Shown: piece after piece, positions 24,415 through 31,777 of the stretch
Layout: each line of letters opens with the position of its first letter
How positions within the stretch are numbered: position 1 is the first letter of the stretch
From: Clostridia bacterium
Lineage (GTDB): Bacteria > Bacillota > Clostridia > Christensenellales > Pumilibacteraceae
DNA length: 36,251 bases
Reading direction: 5' to 3'
Assembly (NCBI GenBank): GCA_022791915.1
Contig: JAAWAB010000010.1
Location: 1 to 36,251 of the forward strand
Notes under the pieces: generated by a model
What the model saw: only the letters and a program-made list of their open reading frames with translations
What the model was told of the DNA's origin: nothing
The model's database searches: none
Position numbers and translations under genes: made by a program

Positions 24415-26508
24415 ATGAGTAACAATAAGATTTTAGATACAATGTGGGATGATAATCCTATTGATATAACGCAAGAGGCAAATTTTATTTGGTCGATTGC
24501 AAATAAACTGCGCGGATCGTATATGCCCGATCATTACGGCGACGTTATTATACCCATGACGATTTTGCGCAGATTTGAGTGTGCGCTTGAAGAGAAAAAG
24601 CAGTTAGTAACAGATACGTTCAAAGCTGACTCTACTTTACCATATAAGAAATTATGCAAAGTTTCGGGCTATCAATTTTATAATACGAGCGAATATACGC
24701 TTGCGGAACTTTGCAACGATTCAAAGCGTATAGCGGCAAACTTCAAAAATTACATAGAAGGCTTTTCGCCAAACGTGTACGATATTTTCAATGAGCTTGA
24801 GATGTTTAAGCACATTGATAAAATGGATAAAGACGGTTGCCTATATACCGTTGTGGAAGCGTTTTCTACACTTGACCTATCCATACAAACTTATGACAGC
24901 ATAAAAATGGGATATATATTTGAAAACCTCATCGGCAGGTTTTATCAGAACGTGGACGCCGGACAATTTTATACAGGTAGGGATATTATAAAGCTACTTG
25001 TAGAAATTTTGATGGCGGAAGGTTGCGACGATATCTTCGACAGTCACAAGGTTATTACCGTTCTCGACCAAGCGTGCGGTACAGGCGGTATGCTTTCTAC
25101 CGCGTATTCGTACATAAAGCATTATAATCCCACTGCCGACGTGCGACTTTTCGGACAAGAGTTTATGGGGCAAACGTATGCAATAGGTCTTGCTGAAATG
25201 CTTATCAAAAATCAGGATGCCGACAATTTCCGCCACGTAGATACGTTTAAGGATGATTGTTTCAAAGATACGAAAATGCGCTTTGTTATAGAGAATCCGC
25301 CTTTCGGCACGCCGTGGTCGGGTAAAGATGCAAAGGCAGGACAGGAAGAAGCAGTGCGTGAAGAATTTGCCAAAGGAGCGGAAGCGAGCCGATGGGGGCA
25401 CGGATTGCCGAGCGGTGGCGACTCGCAAATGATTTTCTTGCAGTCTGCCGTAGATAAAATGGATGACTTTTGTGGTCGTGCCGCCATAATCGAAAACGGC
25501 TCACCGCTGTTTAACGGCGATACCGCTTCGGGTGAAAGTCAAATAAGGCGTTGGCTGTTAGAGCGCGATCTGATTGAGGCAATTATTGCGTTGCCGGTTG
25601 ATTTATTCTACAACACGGGCATTCAGACTTACGTGTGGATATTATCCAAGAATAAGCGGAAAGAACGTCGCGGCAAAATTCAGCTTATCAATGCCGCAGA
25701 GATTTACCATAAACTCAGAAAAGCAGTCGGCAATAAAAAGAACGAAATCACAAAAGAAGACAGAAAGGCAATCACGCATTTGTATGCCGATTTTGTGCCT
25801 ACCGAGAACTGCAAAATATTTGACAATACGGAGTTTATGTATCGTGAGTATGCGGTAATGCAACCGCTACAGCGAAATTATGCCATAACCGAAGAACGCA
25901 TTGAACAAATGCTTGTAAAAGGTGCATTGTCGGCGGTTTACGACGAAGCGAAAGTTGCGGAATTAGAGAGCCAAGGCGTAGCTATCGAAGATAAGGATAG
26001 GCGCAAATATGAGACGATGATAAGCAACAAACCGCTTTACGAAAACATATTGCAAACGCTTAGAGCAAATATTTCGGACCAGGTTTATAAAGCACCGAAA
26101 GGTTTTATAGAGCTACTTACCGCAATTCTTTCGGTAGACAAAAAGCTGATAGAAAAGATTGCCGACGGACTTTCCGAACCGGACAAGACTGCGGAAATTC
26201 AGCGTGACAAAAAGGGCAATATTATTTACGATAAAGAAACCTACGATAAGGAAATCGTAAAATACACCGAAAGTATTGAAGACTATATGGCACGAGAAGT
26301 TTTGCCTTACGTCCCCGATGCGCAATGGTTTTGGGAAGAAAATCTCGGAGCGAAAAAGCTTGTTATAAAAGTCGGTGCCGAGATACCGTTTACACGATAT
26401 TTCTATAAATACAGTCAGCCGCAACCGAGCGAAGAGCTTGCGGTGAAGTTTATGGGATTGGAAATGAGCGTAAGCGAAAGAATAGCAGAACTGTTTGGAG
26501 ATAAGTAA
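24415..26508 (+). CDS. hsdM: Type I restriction-modification methyltransferase HsdM
   Basis: A 697-residue N6-adenine DNA methyltransferase subunit of a type I system; with HsdS it methylates the host recognition site and with HsdR it forms the restriction complex. The N-terminal helical HsdM domain is followed by motif I LDQACGTGGM (217-226), which binds S-adenosylmethionine, and the catalytic motif IV NPPF (294-297). FYTGRDIIKLL is the typical segment before motif I. The C-terminal 250 residues are longer than in E. coli HsdM, as in other Firmicutes forms. Its TAA shares a base with the ATG of the KAP gene (TAATG). Confidence 0.95.
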   Translation: MSNNKILDTMWDDNPIDITQEANFIWSIANKLRGSYMPDHYGDVIIPMTILRRFECALEEKKQLVTDTFKADSTLPYKKLCKVSGYQFYNTSEYTLAELCNDSKRIAANFKNYIEGFSPNVYDIFNELEMFKHIDKMDKDGCLYTVVEAFSTLDLSIQTYDSIKMGYIFENLIGRFYQNVDAGQFYTGRDIIKLLVEILMAEGCDDIFDSHKVITVLDQACGTGGMLSTAYSYIKHYNPTADVRLFGQEFMGQTYAIGLAEMLIKNQDADNFRHVDTFKDDCFKDTKMRFVIENPPFGTPWSGKDAKAGQEEAVREEFAKGAEASRWGHGLPSGGDSQMIFLQSAVDKMDDFCGRAAIIENGSPLFNGDTASGESQIRRWLLERDLIEAIIALPVDLFYNTGIQTYVWILSKNKRKERRGKIQLINAAEIYHKLRKAVGNKKNEITKEDRKAITHLYADFVPTENCKIFDNTEFMYREYAVMQPLQRNYAITEERIEQMLVKGALSAVYDEAKVAELESQGVAIEDKDRRKYETMISNKPLYENILQTLRANISDQVYKAPKGFIELLTAILSVDKKLIEKIADGLSEPDKTAEIQRDKKGNIIYDKETYDKEIVKYTESIEDYMAREVLPYVPDAQWFWEENLGAKKLVIKVGAEIPFTRYFYKYSQPQPSEELAVKFMGLEMSVSERIAELFGDK

Positions 26509-27911
26509 TGGCTACAATAGATAAAATCGGTAGGCAGGATATAGTCGATAAAATATGCTATCTTGTGGATAATCTTCCGCGAGATGACAACTTTTGTTTG
26601 GCGTTAAACGGAGCTTGGGGAAGTGGCAAGTCGGTTGTATTAGAGTTGTTGCAAGACAAGCTCTCCGAACACGAAGAATATATTGTTGTGCATTATGATG
26701 CGTGGAAAAATAACTTTTATTCCGATCCGCTTATTGCGATGCTGTATAGTATCGCCGATACACTTGAAAAAACTTTTTTTGATAAGAAAGAAAAGCGCGC
26801 AAAAAAAGCAGGTCTTAAATTGGTGAAGAATGCCGCAGAGTCGACACTAACAGCGGCGGCGGATGGCAAAGGATATATAGCATTTATAGCAAAAGCCATA
26901 TTAAAAATAAGGGACATTATTAAAGAATATAAAAAGACTGCTCTAACAAATGATGTGGTATTTGAAGAATATAAATCTTATGCAAATTTCCTATATAATT
27001 CGATAGAACAACTTAATGAAATCACTGCGCAGAAAGTTTTTAAGGATAGGCAAATACGTTTTGTTGTGCTTGTGGATGAAATAGACAGATGTCTGCCCGA
27101 TGAACAGCTAAAAGTATTAGAGCGATTACACCATCTATTTGCGATAAAAAATTGTGCTGTTATTGTTGCATTGAATAAGGAAGCCATTAAAAATAATTTT
27201 GAAAAAAATTATGGTGGTAATAGTGAAGATTATCTCCGTAAATTTTTTCAATATAATTTTCAAATAGAAGCTAACGTTCCCATACTATTAAAAAATAAAT
27301 TGATTGATTTGTTTTATGAAATAAATGATAAGCGTAAAGAAGCGATAATAGAAAAGGGGGTTGAGTTTATAATAGGGGATTTGGTAGAAGTTCTATCGGA
27401 TATTATAAATAACTCCAAAGAAGCGAAAGTAGATAATCGTGATGTAGAAAAATATTTGGATGTAAGTAAGAGAATAGCATTTGCATACGTAGATTACCAT
27501 CCGGCGCTTTTATGGTTTGCCTTGCAAATGCAATTATATCGTATGTTTAGTATAAAGCATTACAATAGCTTAACCCAAGCACCCAAAGATGGTAGCCAAA
27601 TCATCACTGATTTGAATCCGTATTATAGAAAAGGCCTCGAAGAAAGTAGCTATGGGCAAATATATACTTATAGCAATTATGGAATTGATGGGGGACGGAA
27701 TAGTCATACTTATAAATATTATTCAAGAGGTTCGTATAACGATTTGCAATTTCTCTTTAACGTATGTAGATATAGAGAGAATACGCAATGGACAGAGTCT
27801 TTGATAAATGTAGTTAGAATGCCGGCTTTTGCGCAAGATAAAAAATCCATTGCAGAAGTGGTTGGGCAAATCAACGTTATACTTTCTGAATTAAATCGTT
27901 ATGGAGATTAA
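26508..27911 (+). CDS. KAP family P-loop NTPase inside the hsd operon
   Basis: The 467-residue protein has the KAP-type P-loop: Walker A GAWGSGKS (35-42) and Walker B VVLVDEIDRC (186-195), with YDAWKNNFYSDPL between, typical of KAP NTPases. The insert around residues 95-140 is where many KAP proteins have membrane helices; here it is only mildly hydrophobic (GYIAFIAKAIL), so membrane attachment is uncertain. KAP NTPases are found in phage defence and membrane-linked roles. The gene is translationally coupled to hsdM by a 1-nt overlap and is more A+T-rich than hsdM, suggesting it was added to the operon later. Confidence 0.88.
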   Translation: MATIDKIGRQDIVDKICYLVDNLPRDDNFCLALNGAWGSGKSVVLELLQDKLSEHEEYIVVHYDAWKNNFYSDPLIAMLYSIADTLEKTFFDKKEKRAKKAGLKLVKNAAESTLTAAADGKGYIAFIAKAILKIRDIIKEYKKTALTNDVVFEEYKSYANFLYNSIEQLNEITAQKVFKDRQIRFVVLVDEIDRCLPDEQLKVLERLHHLFAIKNCAVIVALNKEAIKNNFEKNYGGNSEDYLRKFFQYNFQIEANVPILLKNKLIDLFYEINDKRKEAIIEKGVEFIIGDLVEVLSDIINNSKEAKVDNRDVEKYLDVSKRIAFAYVDYHPALLWFALQMQLYRMFSIKHYNSLTQAPKDGSQIITDLNPYYRKGLEESSYGQIYTYSNYGIDGGRNSHTYKYYSRGSYNDLQFLFNVCRYRENTQWTESLINVVRMPAFAQDKKSIAEVVGQINVILSELNRYGD

Positions 27912-27967
27912 TTGTATGCTACATTTAACTTTAAAATACTAAGTAGTTAAATTGAGTTTGAGAGATA

Positions 27968-28999
27968 ATGGTGGCATTAACGGGAGATAAGCAACTTATG
28001 AAAAAGAAGAACAACGATAATCAGCATATATCGCAATCGCATGATTTTGAAAAGCCTGTACTCGGGGAAAATGAAAGGCGGTCTATGATTCATGTTCGTG
28101 GTGCTTTTAGTGAATCAATAGGCATTACTAATTGCATTATGCAAATGCAGTATAATGATTTTGATGAAAGAACGAGAATGCAAATAAGCAATCAACTGAG
28201 AATGCTTTTAGAATTCTTTTTTGAAAAGGGTAGTGGGTTTAATAAACAAATACAATATAAAGATATTCATAGAACAGGAGGACATGATTTTTGCGTTTGT
28301 ATGTTATCTGATGTGTTCTGTGAACGCATTAATTTAGACAGAGATTATAGCTATAATTGGCGAGCTATTTTTGACATGATTCACAATGTTATTATGGATG
28401 CGCCTTATAATGAAGTATTAGATATGGTTTGGGTAATTTGTAATTGGTTAGCAGAAAATTATAATAGCTATACAATGCAAGTACAAAAATACATATATGA
28501 TACCATGAATAATTTGTTTGAGAATGAGTATGTTGGGTATCGTTTTGTGGGTAGAAAAATTGTTCCAATTACAGATAAACATGAAATCAAGGAGATTGAA
28601 ACTGCTTGCAAGAATCCATTTGATGGTTGCCGTTCCCATATACAGAAAGCAGTTGATTTTCTTGCCGATAGAGAACATAAAGACTATAAAAATTGCATTA
28701 AAGAAAGTATTTGCGCCGTTGAATCAATATGTAAAGTAATTGTGGAAGATGAAAATGCGGATTTGTCAAAGGCAATTAAAAAGTTAAAAGATAACGGTTT
28801 GCAGTTACATAGTGCGCTTGAACTGGCGTTTATAAAATTGTATGCTTATACTTCCGATAAGGGAGGTATTCGGCATAGTGAGGGGATGTTTGAAAGTAAT
28901 GTTACGTTTGAAGAAGCAAAATATATGCTTGTAAGTTGTTCGGCGTTTGTTAATTATTTAGTTGCCGAATATGGTAAACTAGGTGGCAAAAATGAGTGA
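27968..28999 (+). CDS. AbiJ-like abortive infection protein (AbiJ-NTD4)
   Basis: The 343-residue protein matches the AbiJ_NTD4 pattern: FSESIG near residue 47, a central helical region, and the strong GYRFVGRKIVPITDKHEIKE segment (about 190-209). The C-terminal part (about 215-337) has HIQKAVDFLADREHKDYKN, IKESICAVESICK and GGIRHSEG, the helical domain that follows this N-terminus in abortive-infection proteins and is thought to be HEPN-like. A canonical HEPN RxxxxH is not obvious, so RNase activity is not claimed. ATG 27998 is an alternative start with GGGAG further upstream. It is followed at once by hsdS. A phage-triggered growth-arrest role is inferred from family and context. Confidence 0.78.
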   Translation: MVALTGDKQLMKKKNNDNQHISQSHDFEKPVLGENERRSMIHVRGAFSESIGITNCIMQMQYNDFDERTRMQISNQLRMLLEFFFEKGSGFNKQIQYKDIHRTGGHDFCVCMLSDVFCERINLDRDYSYNWRAIFDMIHNVIMDAPYNEVLDMVWVICNWLAENYNSYTMQVQKYIYDTMNNLFENEYVGYRFVGRKIVPITDKHEIKEIETACKNPFDGCRSHIQKAVDFLADREHKDYKNCIKESICAVESICKVIVEDENADLSKAIKKLKDNGLQLHSALELAFIKLYAYTSDKGGIRHSEGMFESNVTFEEAKYMLVSCSAFVNYLVAEYGKLGGKNE

Positions 29000-30293
29000 G
29001 AGACAAATGAAAGATAGCGGTTTATCTTGGATAGATGAGCTTCCATATGGGTGGGAGACTGCTCGGGTAAAATATTTATTCTCTTCGAGTAAAGGGCTTC
29101 CGATTATAAAAGAAAACCTTATTGAAAATGGCTTGCCTGTAATAAGCTATGGGCAAATACATTCAAAAAACAATAGCGGCGTTAATATAACAGAAGAATT
29201 GTTACGTTATGTTGATTTTTCATATCAAGTGCTATATCCGAAAAGCGCTGTTTATGGTGGCGGTTTTGTGTTTGCTGATACTTCGGAAGATTTAGATGGA
29301 TGTGGAAATTGCGTTTATAAAAGGAATAATGATTTATTATTTGCGGGTTACCACGCCATAATTTTGCATCCCAAAGCAACTAAAGATAATCGATTCTTAG
29401 CATACCTTTTCAAAACCGATGCTTGGCGAAAACAAATTAGAGAATTAGTATCGGGAGTTAAGGTTTTTAGTATTTCGCAAAAGGCATTATTAAACGCGTC
29501 AGTAATATTGCCACCGCTTGACGAGCAAGAACGAATTGCGGATTTTTTGGATAAAGAATGTGAAAAGATTGACGGGTTAAGAGCAGATATTCATGCGCAA
29601 ATTGATATGCTTGAACAATATAAGCGTTCTGTAATAACTGAGGCGGTAACGCATGGGCTTAATTCCGATGCCCCTATGAAGGATAGTGGGATAGACTATA
29701 TCGATAAAATCAAAGCCGATTGGAAAATATCTAAGATAGGATTTATTTGTACTAAATTAACAAGAGGTTTTTTGGAAGATGATCCTGCTTTGATTTGCTC
29801 CAATAATGGAAGCGTTATGCCTCGTGATGAGCAACGTGCTTGTGGCAAGATGGTTAGTGAAGATAATGCGATGCAAGGTATTCATGTCGGGGATATAGCT
29901 ATACACGGAATGGATACTTGGCACGGAGCGATTGGATTTTCAAAGATAAGAGGAAAAATAACAAGAGTCGTACATGTTTGTGATAGTACGGAAGATAAAC
30001 GGTTTATTGTTTATTACCTAAAAAGTCTTGCATATCAAGGAGTTTACAAACTTATTTCAAACGGAGTTAGGGGCAACACAAGCGATTTTAGAAGTTGGGA
30101 TAAGGTAAAAGACATTTATATTTGTCTACCCAATACAGTTGAAGAAGAAAAACAAATTTGCGATTATTTGGATAACATCATTGAAAGTGTAGACAAAATT
30201 ATCGCCGACAAGAAAACACAGCTCGATACCCTTGACGAATATAAAAAATCGCTCATCTATGAATACGTTACAGGCAAAAAGGAAGTAGTATGA
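28992..30293 (+). CDS. hsdS: Type I restriction-modification specificity subunit HsdS
   Basis: HsdS recognises the bipartite DNA target. The 433-residue protein has the classic two-half layout: target domain 1 (about 20-175), central conserved helix region PPLDEQERIADFLDKECEKID with YKRSVITEAVTHG (174-222), target domain 2 (about 228-375), and the distal repeat of that region with EEEKQICDYLDNI and YKKSLIYEYVTG. Both halves begin with a related M-K-D-S-G motif. AGGTGG lies before ATG 28992; a GTG at 28983 is inside that site and is less likely. It overlaps the AbiJ-like gene by 8 nt and the membrane protein gene by ATGA. Each repeat region could serve as a recombination point for changing specificity. 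Confidence 0.93.
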   Translation: MSERQMKDSGLSWIDELPYGWETARVKYLFSSSKGLPIIKENLIENGLPVISYGQIHSKNNSGVNITEELLRYVDFSYQVLYPKSAVYGGGFVFADTSEDLDGCGNCVYKRNNDLLFAGYHAIILHPKATKDNRFLAYLFKTDAWRKQIRELVSGVKVFSISQKALLNASVILPPLDEQERIADFLDKECEKIDGLRADIHAQIDMLEQYKRSVITEAVTHGLNSDAPMKDSGIDYIDKIKADWKISKIGFICTKLTRGFLEDDPALICSNNGSVMPRDEQRACGKMVSEDNAMQGIHVGDIAIHGMDTWHGAIGFSKIRGKITRVVHVCDSTEDKRFIVYYLKSLAYQGVYKLISNGVRGNTSDFRSWDKVKDIYICLPNTVEEEKQICDYLDNIIESVDKIIADKKTQLDTLDEYKKSLIYEYVTGKKEVV

Positions 30294-31777
30294 GGCAAAG
30301 GATAAAACAATTTTTCAATAAGCTAAAATCAAAACTTGAAGTCACTTTCTCCAAACTTAAAAATGGTTATATAATCCTATGCAAATGGTTTAATGATATG
30401 ATACATAATCGCGCTGGGAATACAGGGCTCTTATTATCGTTTGCTTGTATTGTATTTATTTGTGTTGTAGAGCCGATCATTGATATTTTTCATTATTCAA
30501 ATAGCTTATGGTTATTAGTTATTTGTGAAATAATTTATGCACTTTTTGCGGTGCTTTTTGTGTCTTGTACAATACTTTATAACAGAAGAAGAATTTGTTA
30601 TTGGTTTGCTAGTTTATTGTTAATTGTTCGTTATATAACATTAATAGGTATTGGTGCGGAATGGAATAGACAATTTGGAATTTATTATTTGGGGCTAGCC
30701 TTTATATTTTTCTGCTCATGGGGTTCATGGGTTTCTGCAAAGGATATAAACAGAAAAGGTGGGATTTTTGATACTGTTATTCTCGCTATAGGACTTGCGT
30801 TGTTTGTGATGGGCCTTATTTCTAAGAATGGCGATTACCAATACTACAAATATTTAATTGTATCTGGTATTGCGTTGATTTATTTATATGCTATTGCGCG
30901 GTCTATTCTTCAAATTTTCTTTTCGCATAATAATATAAAAATTGACATGTTCAAGACAATGGTTTATGTTGTGATTTATATTGCGCTTATTGTTGGTTTG
31001 CCGTTTCTATTAAAATATGCGGGTGTTAAAGAAGAAATTTTAAGCGGGACAATTATACCGATATATGCTGCGGCTATTGGTGGTATCCTTACTTTAGCGG
31101 GTGTTGCATGGACAATAAAGCACAATGAAAAACAGCAGGTGCTACAAGCGAGATTGGATATAAAACCATTCATAGCTATTGATAATAGCAAATCATTATA
31201 TGATTTTAGCGAGATGATAGAAGTGTCATTTCAACAAAATTCATCTGAAATGAAATTAGGGCGAGATGATACTTATTGTTTTGGTAAACCTGTTTTTTCC
31301 AATATAGGCAATGATGCATTTATAATAAAATACATACGTATTAACGACGAGAAAATAGATTTACGTATTCCTCAGGTTATAATGCCCAATCAGATGTTTT
31401 ATATAAAACCAAACAATCAGCTTTTGTCAATATATGTTGAAAATCAGAAACTTCAATCTATATCTTTAGGTATTTATGATAAAAATTATAATCTTTATGA
31501 GTATCCCATTTTATTCACCATAGTAGCGCATGCTTCAAATAAGATGAGCATATTTTTGTCAAATATATCTGATCATTTTTTAGTAACGCAACCCAACGGA
31601 ATGGTTTTATATAAAAATTTAAAATTTGATTATGTTGATTGTAGTACTATAGATTGTAAAAGAGAGAAATATATACATAAAGAAGATATTGGCCTAGAGC
31701 AAAGTAAAGTGAAATTTAAAGAAGAGTTAAATATAAACTTTGATGACGTGCAAAAAGGGGACGAGGATGATGAATAA
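30290..31777 (+). CDS. Eight-helix membrane protein with beta-rich tail
   Basis: I do not recognise a named family. The 495-residue protein starts with a basic amphipathic segment, then about eight transmembrane helices (44-66, 72-97, 102-121, 129-149, 159-177, 187-211, 221-243, 254-276). The last helix ends in GGILTLAGVAWTIKHNEKQ, and the following 215 residues look soluble and beta-rich, starting with ARLDIKPFIAI. That last helix plus a tail beginning (I/L)KP is a pattern seen in many uncharacterised proteins of defence neighbourhoods. It is coupled on both sides (ATGA with hsdS, 11-nt overlap with hsdR), so it is made with the RM subunits. A membrane effector or anchor is an inference from place only. 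Confidence 0.6.
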   Translation: MRQRIKQFFNKLKSKLEVTFSKLKNGYIILCKWFNDMIHNRAGNTGLLLSFACIVFICVVEPIIDIFHYSNSLWLLVICEIIYALFAVLFVSCTILYNRRRICYWFASLLLIVRYITLIGIGAEWNRQFGIYYLGLAFIFFCSWGSWVSAKDINRKGGIFDTVILAIGLALFVMGLISKNGDYQYYKYLIVSGIALIYLYAIARSILQIFFSHNNIKIDMFKTMVYVVIYIALIVGLPFLLKYAGVKEEILSGTIIPIYAAAIGGILTLAGVAWTIKHNEKQQVLQARLDIKPFIAIDNSKSLYDFSEMIEVSFQQNSSEMKLGRDDTYCFGKPVFSNIGNDAFIIKYIRINDEKIDLRIPQVIMPNQMFYIKPNNQLLSIYVENQKLQSISLGIYDKNYNLYEYPILFTIVAHASNKMSIFLSNISDHFLVTQPNGMVLYKNLKFDYVDCSTIDCKREKYIHKEDIGLEQSKVKFKEELNINFDDVQKGDEDDE

